This document shows, piece by piece, positions 19,203 through 27,742 of a stretch of DNA of 64,000 bases. The notes beneath the pieces are model-generated. The model had not been told where the DNA came from. It did not search any database and saw nothing but the letters and a program-made list of their open reading frames with translations. Positions within the stretch are counted from its first letter, which is position 1, and each line of letters begins with the position of its first letter. The stretch comes from PKWO01 sp036384915 (GTDB taxonomy: Bacteria > Pseudomonadota > Gammaproteobacteria > Burkholderiales > Burkholderiaceae_D), in assembly GCA_036384915.1 (NCBI GenBank), contig DASVLJ010000030.1, positions 62,001-126,000 on the forward strand, written 5' to 3'. Both the position numbers and the translations under genes were made by a program.

Positions 19203-20924
19203 TTATACCCGACCGAGCAAATGGGATCGCAATACCGATCCCATTTGCTCGAATACTCCCTTCCAGTCGCCGCTCGCCGGCTGGCGGAACAATCTGACGG
19301 ACGGATACCACGGCGAATCCGCGCGATCCATCATCCAGCGCCAATCGGGGACGAACAGCAGCGCAATCCAGGTCGGGACGCCAAGGGCTCCGGCCACGTG
19401 CGCTATCGACGTGTCGCTGCTAACGACAAGATCGCAGCACTTCATGATCGCAACCGTATCCATGAATGCGCCGTCGCTGTCGAATTCATCTCCATTCGTC
19501 TCGATTGCCATTCCATCGGGCAAGCTCGCGAGTTCTTCCTGTGTTTCGCCTTTTTGCAGGCTGATCAGACGAACTCCCGGAATGCGTGACAAGGCATGAA
19601 AATGCTCTACCGGAACAAACCTGTCCTTGCCCGCGCCTTTCCAGCAAATGCCGATCTTGAATCCGTGTTCGCCGAGTTTTTCAGCCCAGCGCTGAATCCG
19701 CTCAGGCTGGGCAAACAGATAAGGAACGCGAGACGGGATCGAATCCAGGTCGGTCTTGAATGCCAAGGCCAGGCTCATCAAGGGGCAGTGGCAGTCGAAA
19801 CCGGGCAAAGGCTGCCCTTTCCCAACCAGCTCGTCAACGCCTTCAAGCCCGGCCAGCAGGAACATCAACGGCCGTTGCACCTGGAAAATCACCCTGGCAC
19901 CGAGCTCATGCACCAATTTCAGGTAGCGGGAAAACAAAATCGTATCGCCCAGACCCTGCTCGGCGTGAATCAAAATCGTCTTGCCGACGAGCGATTCCTT
20001 CCCCAGCCAGAGCGGTTGAACAAAATCATTGGTATATTTCTTTTGTTCGTCGGTTCCAGCCCAGCGCCACTCGTACAATTCGAATCCGCTTCTCAACCGG
20101 GACTGGAGCAATAGATTGGTGGATAGTTTCCAGTTCGCCTCGGCATAGTCGGGCCTGCAACGAATCGCATTTCGAAGAGACGATTCCGCTTCGGGCAATC
20201 TGCCCAGTTCCTTGAGCAAGGTTCCGAGATTGCAGTGTGCTTCGGCCAAATCGGGTTGGAGCGCAATCGCCTTCCTGAGGCTCGCCTCGGCTTCGGCAAC
20301 GCGGCCAAGATTGATGAGGGGATAGCCAAGATGCAAATGGGCCTCGGCATCGTCGGGGTTGAGTTGAACCGCATATTGCATCGCCGCCAGTGCGCCCTCA
20401 ACTTTCCCCTGCCGGAAAAGCGCGGCACCCAGCGTCTTCCAGCCCAATGTATGCCTCGGATAATTGCGCGTCAACTCCCTGGCCAATCGCTCGGTCAATT
20501 CGAAGCTTCCCGCCTTATAGCTGGCAAGCAATTCGTCCGCCTTATTTTGAGAAGGGGCCTGTACCGGGCTGGCCCCCAGTCTTTCTTCCAATTGCTGTGC
20601 CGCCTTGTCTGAGAGCCCGGAGCGCCTGCCGTCTTCGATGGCCTTGCCGGCTTCCGCCAAACGGCCGGTCTCGATCAGCGCGCGAATATAGCTGATCCAG
20701 AATTGTTCATATTTCGGGTTTGCCGCAAGCGCTGCCGACAAATGGGGCAGTCCTTCTTCAAGTTTGCCCACCCCAAGCGCCAACAGCCCGAGATTATGGT
20801 TCGCGTCCGGATGATTGGGATGAACCTTGAGAATGGCGCGATACAGCCGCTCGGCATCCTGAAGCTTTTGCGATTGATGCGCTTCAATCGCCTGCTTCAG
20901 CGCCTGATCGATAGTCAAATTCAC
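19203..20924 (-). CDS. TPR protein with glycosyltransferase-like C-terminal domain
   Basis: A 573-residue protein. The N-terminal half contains at least five tetratricopeptide repeats, for instance AERLYRAILKVHPNHPDANH, GALAAMQYAVQLNPDDAEAH and EASLRKAIALQPDLAEAHCN. The C-terminal half (about 310-570) resembles the heptosyltransferase / glycosyltransferase-9-like modules found after TPRs, with ILIHAEQGLGDTILFSRYL, FKIGICWKGAGKDR and VVSSDTSIAHVAGALGVPTW. The GLGDTILFSRYL and SSDTSIAHVAGALG pair is the family signature. Such proteins are thought to modify proteins or surface structures with sugars; donor and target are unknown. The last fifteen codons are written by a perfect inverted repeat (see the repeat entry). 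Confidence 0.82.
   Translation of the reverse strand: MNLTIDQALKQAIEAHQSQKLQDAERLYRAILKVHPNHPDANHNLGLLALGVGKLEEGLPHLSAALAANPKYEQFWISYIRALIETGRLAEAGKAIEDGRRSGLSDKAAQQLEERLGASPVQAPSQNKADELLASYKAGSFELTERLARELTRNYPRHTLGWKTLGAALFRQGKVEGALAAMQYAVQLNPDDAEAHLHLGYPLINLGRVAEAEASLRKAIALQPDLAEAHCNLGTLLKELGRLPEAESSLRNAIRCRPDYAEANWKLSTNLLLQSRLRSGFELYEWRWAGTDEQKKYTNDFVQPLWLGKESLVGKTILIHAEQGLGDTILFSRYLKLVHELGARVIFQVQRPLMFLLAGLEGVDELVGKGQPLPGFDCHCPLMSLALAFKTDLDSIPSRVPYLFAQPERIQRWAEKLGEHGFKIGICWKGAGKDRFVPVEHFHALSRIPGVRLISLQKGETQEELASLPDGMAIETNGDEFDSDGAFMDTVAIMKCCDLVVSSDTSIAHVAGALGVPTWIALLFVPDWRWMMDRADSPWYPSVRLFRQPASGDWKGVFEQMGSVLRSHLLGRV
19214..19251. repeat. Perfect 16-bp inverted repeat inside the TPR gene 3' end
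   Basis: CGAGCAAATGGGATCG at 19214-19229 and its exact reverse complement at 19236-19251, separated by six bases. It sits between the stops of two convergent genes and still encodes the last residues of the minus-strand TPR protein. No T tract follows on either strand, so intrinsic termination is possible but not classical; RNA stabilisation is another option. Confidence 0.75.
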
Positions 20925-20969
20925 AGCGACTTATTTGGGTAACTTATTTAGGTAGCTTATTTGGACAGA

Positions 20970-21836
20970 CTACTCGACTATCCGCAGCGAATAATCGGTG
21001 GCGCGCACATCCTTGGTCAGGCTGCCTATCGAAATGCGGTCGACGCCGGTTTCGGCGATGGCGCGCACGGTCTCCATATTGATGCCGCCCGAGGCTTCGA
21101 GCAAGGCGCGCCCACGGTTGAGTTCGACTGCCTTGCGCATGTCGTCGAGGCTGAAATTGTCGAGCAGCACGGAGACTGCGCCGGCTGCCAGGGCCTCTTC
21201 CAGCTGGTCCAGTGTCTCGACCTCGATCTGGATCGACACCCCCTTCCCGGCTTCCAGCGCAGCTTTCATCGCTGGCGCGATACCGCCGGCGGCGGCGATG
21301 TGGTTTTCCTTGATCAGGATGCCGTCGTACAAAGCCATGCGCTGGTTCTTGCCGCCGCCCACGCGCACCGCGTATTTCTGCTCCAGACGCATGCCGGGCA
21401 AGGTCTTGCGCGTATCGAGGATGCTGGCACGAGTGCCTTCGATCACGTCGACATAGCGCCGTGTGGCGGAGGCGACACCGGATAGCAATTGCAGGAAATT
21501 GAGGGCGCTGCGCTCGGCGGTCAACAAGGCGCGCGCCGGCGCGGTGATGCTGCACACCGCGGTGTCGGCACGCATGCGGTCACCCTCGCCGTAGTGCCAG
21601 GCGATGGCGATGCGCGGGTCGAGCGCGATCATCACGCCTTCGAACCAAGGCGCGCCGCACAGCACGGCGTCCTCGCGCACGATCACGCGCGCCTTGACCA
21701 TCTCGTCCGCGGGTACCAGCAAACCGGTCAGGTCGCCGCTGCCGACATCCTCTTCCAACGCCATACGGATATTGGCTTCAAATGCTGCGGCCAGCGCGGC
21801 ATCGAAGGGCGCATGCGGATTCTTGAGCGTGCTCAT
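20970..21836 (-). CDS. nadC: Nicotinate-nucleotide pyrophosphorylase (carboxylating)
   Basis: Converts quinolinate and PRPP to nicotinate mononucleotide, the third step of de novo NAD synthesis. The 288-residue protein has the family signatures EEDVGSGDLTGLLV, the active-site stretch SALNFLQLLSGVASATR, DTRKTLPGMRLEQKYAVRVG, GGGKNQRMALYDGILIKENH and VLLDNFSLDDMRKAV, ending in the ISIGSLTKDV barrel motif. The ATG overlaps the nadA stop as ATGA (21833-21836), so translation is coupled. Length and motifs are complete. Confidence 0.97.
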   Translation of the reverse strand: MSTLKNPHAPFDAALAAAFEANIRMALEEDVGSGDLTGLLVPADEMVKARVIVREDAVLCGAPWFEGVMIALDPRIAIAWHYGEGDRMRADTAVCSITAPARALLTAERSALNFLQLLSGVASATRRYVDVIEGTRASILDTRKTLPGMRLEQKYAVRVGGGKNQRMALYDGILIKENHIAAAGGIAPAMKAALEAGKGVSIQIEVETLDQLEEALAAGAVSVLLDNFSLDDMRKAVELNRGRALLEASGGINMETVRAIAETGVDRISIGSLTKDVRATDYSLRIVE

Positions 21837-22972
21837 GCCGGCCCCACACCGGCAAACAGCTTCTGTTCCCTGGCAAGGTCGGACGAAGGGCGCACCTGGG
21901 CACGGCGCGCGGCGGCGAAGTCGAGCATGCGGTCAATGCAGACGCGCGCCTTGCGGCCGGTGTCGGCATCGACGTGAATCTCATTGGCACCGGATTGCAG
22001 CACGTCGGCCAGGTTTTGCAAGCCATTCATCGCCATCCATGGGCAATGCGCGCAGCTCTTGCAGGTGGCACTGTTGCCGGCGGTCGGCGCGTCGTAGAAG
22101 CGCTTGCCCGGCGCGGCCATGCGCATCTTGTGCAGAATGCCGTTATCGGTGGCGACAATGAATTCCTGCGCATCCAAGGCAGTCACGGCGGCGATCAATT
22201 GCGAGGTCGAGCCGACCACATCGGCCTGCGCCACGACCGATTCCGGCGATTCCGGATGCACCAGAATCTTGGCATGAGGGTGTTCGCGCTTGAGCAATTC
22301 GAGTTCGATTCCCTTGAATTCGTCATGCACCAGGCAGGAACCCTGCCACAGCAACATGTCTGCGCCAGTCTTTTTCTGGATATAGCTGCCAAGGTGCTTG
22401 TCCGGCGCCCACAGGATTTTCTTGCCCTGCGCATGCAGGTGCGCCACGATGTCGAGGCCGATCGAGGACGTCACCATCCAATCGGCGCGCGCCTTGACCG
22501 CGGCACTGGTGTTGGCATAGACCACGACGGTGCGGTCCGGATGGGCATCGCAAAAGGCGGCGAATTCATCGGCCGGGCAGCCAAGATCGAGCGAACACGT
22601 CGCATCGAGATCGGGCATCAGAATGCGCTTTTCCGGGCTCAGAATCTTTGCCGTCTCGCCCATGAAGCGCACGCCGGCGACGACCAGGGTCTTGGCTGCA
22701 TGGTCGCGCCCGAAGCGCGCCATTTCGAGCGAATCCGACACGCAACCGCCGGTTTCTTCGGCGAGGTCTTGCAGGTCGGCGTCGACATAATAATGGGCCA
22801 CCAGCACTGCCTCTTTTTCCTTGAGCAGGGCCTTGATGCGGCTCTTCAGCGCAGTACGCTCTTCAGGCGCCGGCGTAGCGGGTACACGGGCCCAGGCGTT
22901 GGCGGTGCAGCTAGTGCCCGCATCCATTCGCGGGCGTTCGAATTCGATGGTTTTGATTGCTAGGCTGGACAT
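21833..22972 (-). CDS. nadA: Quinolinate synthase
   Basis: Condenses iminoaspartate with dihydroxyacetone phosphate to quinolinate using a [4Fe-4S] cluster. Motifs include VLVAHYYVDADLQDLAEETG, DSLEMARFG, VVAGVRFMGETAKIL, DATCSLDLGCPADEF, WQGSCLVHDEF, HPESPESVV and CKSCAHCPWMAMN, with three conserved Cys positions for the cluster (in TCSLDLGCP, GSCLVHD and KSCAHCP). The protein is 379 residues if started at 22972; an in-frame ATG at 22987 is also possible and neither has a strong Shine-Dalgarno. It is the first gene of a nadA-nadC unit. NadB, which supplies iminoaspartate, is encoded at 12008. Confidence 0.96.
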   Translation of the reverse strand: MSSLAIKTIEFERPRMDAGTSCTANAWARVPATPAPEERTALKSRIKALLKEKEAVLVAHYYVDADLQDLAEETGGCVSDSLEMARFGRDHAAKTLVVAGVRFMGETAKILSPEKRILMPDLDATCSLDLGCPADEFAAFCDAHPDRTVVVYANTSAAVKARADWMVTSSIGLDIVAHLHAQGKKILWAPDKHLGSYIQKKTGADMLLWQGSCLVHDEFKGIELELLKREHPHAKILVHPESPESVVAQADVVGSTSQLIAAVTALDAQEFIVATDNGILHKMRMAAPGKRFYDAPTAGNSATCKSCAHCPWMAMNGLQNLADVLQSGANEIHVDADTGRKARVCIDRMLDFAAARRAQVRPSSDLAREQKLFAGVGPA

Positions 22973-23237
22973 GGTGACGCGATGCACATCAGCGCACAGG
23001 CTGAGTTAGTAAAGATCAGACAATAAGTATACAGGTTTTGCTTTCCCGGAGTCTTTGCGCTGCCGAAGTCCCACCCAGGATTGTTAATTAAAAGGAAATA
23101 TTTTCACTGCGGCGATATTTTCGTGAGGAAGATTAAACCTTTTTACAACCTGCCGGGATATACGGCCAACAAGAAGGAGGAGCGGTTCCTTCAAGCGCGA
23201 TTTTTCAATCCGAATCCACTACCGATGGGAGCAAGCC

Positions 23238-24344
23238 GTGAATAAACTGATATTGGGAACCTCGGTCGCGTTAGGCGCGGCATTATTGACCAGCTGCGGC
23301 GGTACGGGCAGCGACAACGCCAGCATGGCCAGTCCGTCGACGAAAGCATTGCAGCCGCGTGAAAAAACCACGGTGACGGCAAGCACCTATGCCAATGTGG
23401 TGCAGCAGCTGTATATCTCTTATTTCGGCCGCCCTGCCGATCCGAACGGCTTGACCAACTTCGAACAGCAATTGCTGGCCTTGGGCGCACCGACCAAGAT
23501 CCAGGATCTGACGGCGGCGTACAGCAGCAATGCCGGCATCAAGGCCTTGATCGACACCTTCGGCACGAGCGCCGAGTCGAACACGCTTTATGGCTCGGGC
23601 GATACCACGTCCTTCGTCAAAGCCATTTTCCAGAACGTGCTCGGACGCCAACCGCAGCAGGCGGGTCTGGATTTCTGGGTCAATGCTGTCAACGGCGGCA
23701 GCGTGACCAAGGGCAATGCCGCTCTGTCCATCATGGCCGGCGCGCTGGAAAATACCTCGGCACAGGGTCTGACCGATGCCGCCTTGATTGCCAATCGCGT
23801 CACGATTTCGAACAATTTCACCGCCGCGCTTGTTTCTCCCGGCCAGATCAATGCCTATAGCGGATCATCCGCGGCACAGAGCGCGCGCACCATGCTGGCG
23901 ACGGTCAATAGCACGACCGACATCAATGGTTTCCAATCGACCATTACCGCTCAAGTCGGCACCCTGATCGTGCTGAAGTTCTCGCAGGTCCAGGCTATCG
24001 TGCAGCAGCGTTGCGTACCCTGTCACTCGTCCAGCCCGACCGAACCAGGCTACACCAGCGCTCCGCTTGGTTACATGTTCGACACACCGGCCGAGATCGC
24101 GCAATATCAGAATCTCATGTACCAATACGCGGTGCAGACCCAGCTCATGCCCTACGGGAATGCGACCGGCATGACCACGGCCGAACGCACCACCTTCGGC
24201 AACTGGCATCTCTCGGGCGCTTTGCAAACCGCGAGTTCCACGCCGGCCCCGACGCCGACGCCTACTCCCGCGCCCACACCGACGCCGACTCCAACCCCGA
24301 CGCCTGCCCCCACTCCCACGCCGACACCGGTGTTAGGCTGGTAA
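23238..24344 (+). CDS. Lipoprotein: DUF4214 domain fused to a cytochrome c domain and Pro-Thr tail
   Basis: A 368-residue predicted lipoprotein. The signal peptide ends in a lipobox (ALLTSC, lipidated Cys21). A DUF4214-like domain follows (about 52-180), with YISYFGRPADPNGLTNFEQQ and NVLGRQPQQAGLDFWVNAV. Residues about 245-335 look like a c-type cytochrome: the haem site is RCVPCHSS, and QLMPYGNATGMTTAERTTFG followed by a Trp and GA resembles the Met-ligand end of the cytochrome domain of PuuD-type urate hydroxylases. The tail is about thirty residues of Thr-Pro/Ala-Pro repeats ending VLGW. Translation starts at GTG, with GGGAG six bases upstream. A surface or outer-membrane haem protein is inferred. 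It heads a three-gene cluster. Confidence 0.72.
   Translation: MNKLILGTSVALGAALLTSCGGTGSDNASMASPSTKALQPREKTTVTASTYANVVQQLYISYFGRPADPNGLTNFEQQLLALGAPTKIQDLTAAYSSNAGIKALIDTFGTSAESNTLYGSGDTTSFVKAIFQNVLGRQPQQAGLDFWVNAVNGGSVTKGNAALSIMAGALENTSAQGLTDAALIANRVTISNNFTAALVSPGQINAYSGSSAAQSARTMLATVNSTTDINGFQSTITAQVGTLIVLKFSQVQAIVQQRCVPCHSSSPTEPGYTSAPLGYMFDTPAEIAQYQNLMYQYAVQTQLMPYGNATGMTTAERTTFGNWHLSGALQTASSTPAPTPTPTPAPTPTPTPTPTPAPTPTPTPVLGW
24240..24329 (+). repeat. Pro-Thr coding microsatellite
   Basis: Tandem degenerate ACGCCG/ACTCCC/GCCCCG hexamers encode a run of Thr-Pro and Ala-Pro pairs at the end of the DUF4214 lipoprotein. Repeats of this kind expand and contract by slippage and give an extended, wall-spanning spacer. 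Confidence 0.85.
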
Positions 24345-24360
24345 GCTCGGACGACCATCA

Positions 24361-25572
24361 ATGACACTGCCTTTGCCGATCACAAGGCGAAGGCAGAGCC
24401 GGAGAACGCTTTTGAAATCTGCAGACACGATCAAAAACAATACCGCGTCCAACAGCGGGGCATTGGGTGGGGCAATCCTGCTGGCCGCGCTGGCGCTCCC
24501 CGGCGTCAGCAAGCCGGCCATGGCCGAAGCGGCGCCCGACCAGGGCGAAATCAGCCTCAAATATCTGAATTATCGCGATTGGCAGCCGGACTTCGACCGC
24601 ATCAACGTGCATTCGCCTTCCGTTGAGGTGCTGGTGCCGGTTGCCGGAGAATGGTCGATTGCCGGCAGCTATGTTTCGGACAGCATATCGGGCGCCACGC
24701 CGCTCTACCATTCCTCGGTCTCCGGCGCCTCTTCGATGCACGACCATCGCGTCGCGCAAGATTTGACCGTGACCCGCTACTTTTCTCAAGGCACGCTGAG
24801 CGTAGGCGGCGCGCACTCGGGCGAGGACGATTACCAGTCGCGCACCGAATCGGTAAACGGCACGATCTCCACCGAGAGCAAGAACACCACCTTCAATTTC
24901 GGCATCGCCTTCGACAACGACGTCTACAACCCGCGCGACCACGCGGTAGAAAATGCACGCATCCACAAGACTTCCCTGACGGCCGGTGTCACGCAGGTAT
25001 TGAGCCAGCACGACATCGCCCAGTTCTCGCTGTCGCATACCTCCGAAGAAGGCTACCTGAGCGACCCTTACAAGTTCTTCGATTTCAGGCCCGACGAGCG
25101 TAGCGAAAATGTCGTTTCCGTGCGCTGGAACCACTATTTCGACGGCACAGAGGGTACGGCGCGCCTGGGTTACCGCTACTACACCGATACCTGGAAGATC
25201 CGCTCGCACACCTTCGATGCCGAATACGTGCAGCCCCTGCCCTACGGCTGGGTCGTGACACCAGATGTGCGGCTCTATACGCAGACGGCGGCCTACTTCT
25301 ATACGAATCCGGTCTACGACCCCGATATCGGCGCCCCCTACCCTTTGGGCTACATATTCGGCAACCTGGTCTCGGAAGACCCGCGCCTGTCGGCCTTCGG
25401 CGCCGCGACCTGGGGCTTGAAGGTGGAAAAGAAACTGGGCAAGGACTTCAAGCTCAGCTTCAAGCTCGACAATTACGAACAGCGCGGCAATTGGGCGCTC
25501 GGCAGCGGCAGCCCCGGACTCGCCACCTTCTATGCCCGCTTTATCGAGGTCGGGATTTCGAAACAATGGTAG
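24361..25572 (+). CDS. DUF3570 outer-membrane beta-barrel protein
   Basis: A 403-residue protein with features of DUF3570: a hydrophobic signal segment (GGAILLAALALPGVSKPAMA), LKYLNYRDWQPDFDRINVHS, and many alternating amphipathic strands (for example SIAGSYVSDSISGATPLYHS, SENVVSVRWNHYFDGTEGTA and FGAATWGLKVEKKL), ending in aromatic Trp as barrel proteins do. The long N-terminus before the hydrophobic segment, with RRRQSRRTLL, may indicate a later start. In many genomes DUF3570 genes stand beside a DUF4266 lipoprotein, a thioredoxin-like protein and ApbE; here the neighbours are two CxxCH proteins. Its stop overlaps the beginning of the next frame. A porin-like or anchor role for the haem proteins is inferred. 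Confidence 0.8.
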   Translation: MTLPLPITRRRQSRRTLLKSADTIKNNTASNSGALGGAILLAALALPGVSKPAMAEAAPDQGEISLKYLNYRDWQPDFDRINVHSPSVEVLVPVAGEWSIAGSYVSDSISGATPLYHSSVSGASSMHDHRVAQDLTVTRYFSQGTLSVGGAHSGEDDYQSRTESVNGTISTESKNTTFNFGIAFDNDVYNPRDHAVENARIHKTSLTAGVTQVLSQHDIAQFSLSHTSEEGYLSDPYKFFDFRPDERSENVVSVRWNHYFDGTEGTARLGYRYYTDTWKIRSHTFDAEYVQPLPYGWVVTPDVRLYTQTAAYFYTNPVYDPDIGAPYPLGYIFGNLVSEDPRLSAFGAATWGLKVEKKLGKDFKLSFKLDNYEQRGNWALGSGSPGLATFYARFIEVGISKQW

Positions 25573-25577
25573 TGGTC

Positions 25578-26735
25578 ATGGCACGCCTGATCTGCATGCT
25601 GATGCTGCTCTGCGCCGCCGGCGGCGCCGCGGCGCAGGGCGTTACTTTGCCTTGGGGCGTACCGACCGATTTCATCGCGTGGGAACAGTTTGCCCTGATC
25701 ACCGCGCCTTCGGGCAATCCGCAAGCGGGCAAGGTCGAGTTCGAGACCTGGGCCAGCGACGAAGACATCTACGTCCGCAATCCGGCGCAATGGCCGGCAA
25801 TCGATACGCCGAAGATTTTGCATGTGTCGCCGTTAGGCCAGATGCACCTGCTCGGCCGCAAGTCTTCCGAATTCGATCCCGCGCGCTGCAAGAGCCCGCG
25901 CGGCTTGCCGGCGCCGCAGGGCAATGGCGCTGCCGGCGGTACGCGCTTTCCGTTCGACGGCTGCATAGGCGAGGAAGTGCGACGCAACTGGGCCTCGTTC
26001 CAATACATCGTCGCCAATGGCCTGGATTCGCATGCCGGTCTGGCGCATGCCCATGCCATCGGCCTGCAAGTGAACCTGCCGGCCGACGCGATTGAATTCA
26101 AGGGCGACTGGGCCAAGGTCGGCGATGTGGCGAAATGGCTGCAGACCGACGTCGGATACGTGCGCCAGCACTATTACACGGCTTACGCTGCCAATGCCTC
26201 GGTTCGCACGGAAGTGGTGCTGCTTGCCTTCCATATCAGTTCAAAGCAGATTGCCAACTGGGTCTGGGCCGACTTTGAAGCCGCATCGAATCCAGGGCGC
26301 TGCGACATCATCGGCTGCCATGACAGCTTCGGTGCCGTCACCCCCAATGTGGCACCGAACCCGATTGGCAATCAGCCCTATGCCGCGTGCGCCAAATCGG
26401 CTGCGCTGCAGGCATTGTTGCGCCAGGCCGGCACGGCGGCCGTCTGGAGCAACTATTGTCTCAAGGGATCGCAGGCGACCTTCGTCGACCATAAGGGCAA
26501 TGTCGTCCTGCTCGGCAACTCGGTCATTGAACCCTTGAATGCCGGCATCCCCGTTGCCCGCTCTTCCTGCATGAGCTGCCATGCCTACGCCTCGTTCGAC
26601 CTGCGCGGCAACCCCAATCCTTACGCCTTGATCGAACCCTTGAACAGCCCGGTCGGCCTGGTCGACCAGAGCAAGATGGCCGGTTATCTGTCGAACGATT
26701 TCATCTGGGGCATCATGCTGCCCGAGATGAAATAG
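25578..26735 (+). CDS. Exported cytochrome c-like protein
   Basis: A 385-residue protein with a signal peptide (LICMLMLLCAAGGAAAQ). One clear haem c site, SSCMSCHAYASFD, lies near residue 335; CDIIGCHDSF near residue 240 has a CxxxxCH spacing, which would not be a canonical site. Eight or so further Cys suggest disulfides. No enzyme family was recognised; proteins of this type are usually annotated as cytochrome c family. The start at 25578 was chosen because it begins the signal peptide; an in-frame ATG at 25566 overlaps the DUF3570 stop and is also possible. With the DUF4214 cytochrome lipoprotein and the DUF3570 barrel it forms a likely envelope redox cluster. Confidence 0.65.
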   Translation: MARLICMLMLLCAAGGAAAQGVTLPWGVPTDFIAWEQFALITAPSGNPQAGKVEFETWASDEDIYVRNPAQWPAIDTPKILHVSPLGQMHLLGRKSSEFDPARCKSPRGLPAPQGNGAAGGTRFPFDGCIGEEVRRNWASFQYIVANGLDSHAGLAHAHAIGLQVNLPADAIEFKGDWAKVGDVAKWLQTDVGYVRQHYYTAYAANASVRTEVVLLAFHISSKQIANWVWADFEAASNPGRCDIIGCHDSFGAVTPNVAPNPIGNQPYAACAKSAALQALLRQAGTAAVWSNYCLKGSQATFVDHKGNVVLLGNSVIEPLNAGIPVARSSCMSCHAYASFDLRGNPNPYALIEPLNSPVGLVDQSKMAGYLSNDFIWGIMLPEMK

Positions 26736-27055
26736 CTCCAGAGCTAGTTGCGAAGTGCCGGAAGGCATCATAGTCACTTCCAAATCGGGTCTCGAACAAC
26801 AAGCAGGTGCGCAATGTCGATCGACTCGCAGTCAAGCAAATGCTTAGAACCCGTTTCAAAATGAACACGGCGTTGTTGCTCCTCCTCGCCGTACAGCTGT
26901 ACTGCCTTCGTCGTCGCGCCTAGCCCTGCTCATTTTAAAACGGGTTCTTAACTAATTCGCAGCAGTTTACATTTGACAAAATAACATCGCCTGCTTTCCA
27001 TTTACGCCGGATTAGCGTAAATTGTTATCAAGAGACAATAGAACCAAAGATCGCC
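26736..27055. other. Intergenic region with one palindromic element
   Basis: Holds the inverted-repeat element at 26846-26948 and, after it, an AT-rich stretch to 27050 that probably carries the promoter of the next gene. No coding potential was seen. Confidence 0.6.
26846..26948. repeat. MITE-like or REP-type palindromic element
   Basis: Terminal inverted repeats AGAACCCGTTTCAAAATGA (26846-26864) and its complement at 26930-26948 match at 18 of 19 bases. They bracket a 65-base core with an inner palindrome GTACAGCTGTAC at 26891-26902. It encodes nothing. The size and layout fit a dispersed non-autonomous element; I cannot count copies beyond this window. Confidence 0.6.
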
Positions 27056-27610
27056 ATGTCCGTAACTGCACAACTCGTCTTTGACAAGACATCCAAGGGG
27101 CAGGAAGAAATCGCCACGCGCAAGCACGGGCTGCCGTCACGGCTGCGTAGTTTGCTTGTACTAGTGGACGGCAAGACCACCGTGGAAGGCTTGGTAAAAA
27201 AAGTCGCCGGTCTCGGCTTGAACGAAGAAAGCATTGCGGAATTGCTGGAGCAGGAATACATCGCACCGCATGAAGGCGCCGCTTCGGTTCAGGCGCCACC
27301 TCCTCCGGCGCAAGCGAAATCGCCGGCCCCGGCTCCCGTGGCGCCGGCGCCCGAAGCAAGTCCCACGACAACGGTACTGCCTGAAGGCGAAACCCAGTTC
27401 GAAGCGCTGTACCACTTCTACACCACGACGATCAAAAGCACCTTGGGTTTGCGCGGCTTCGCCATGCAGATGAAGGTCGAACGCTGCGCCAACATCGACG
27501 ATTTCCGCGCCTTACGGCAAACTTATATAGAAGCGGTACAAAAGTCCAAGGGTGACGAAATGGCTCGCAGCCTGGGTGCGCGCCTCGATCAATTACTCAG
27601 TCTCGGCTGA
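27056..27610 (+). CDS. Conserved hypothetical protein with Ala-Pro linker
   Basis: A 184-residue protein with no signal peptide. Residues 1-80 form a small helical domain (LPSRLRSLLVLVDGKTTVEG and LGLNEESIAELLEQEYI) like the short winged-helix-type modules found in betaproteobacterial regulators. A Pro/Ala-rich linker (about 85-118) leads to a second helical domain (ETQFEALYHFYTTTIKSTLG to the end). No catalytic motif or known family was recognised. Codon use fits the neighbourhood and the frame is uninterrupted. It stands alone between the cytochrome cluster and a DUF4124-type membrane protein. Confidence 0.65.
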   Translation: MSVTAQLVFDKTSKGQEEIATRKHGLPSRLRSLLVLVDGKTTVEGLVKKVAGLGLNEESIAELLEQEYIAPHEGAASVQAPPPPAQAKSPAPAPVAPAPEASPTTTVLPEGETQFEALYHFYTTTIKSTLGLRGFAMQMKVERCANIDDFRALRQTYIEAVQKSKGDEMARSLGARLDQLLSLG

Positions 27611-27742
27611 TTTCTCAAGATTCCACTTCCCAGAGACGCTGACTTCAGGTAGCTTCTACCCTGTGCGGCAGCCTGCCAGGCGACATCGCGACAGACGATG
27701 CGTGCCGCGCACATGTCCAAGCATTTCATACCAAGGGGAACC

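Noticed and set aside
24240..24329. Short tandem repeats considered as a CRISPR array
   Set aside because: They are Pro-Thr codon repeats within a gene, with no spacers of uniform length.
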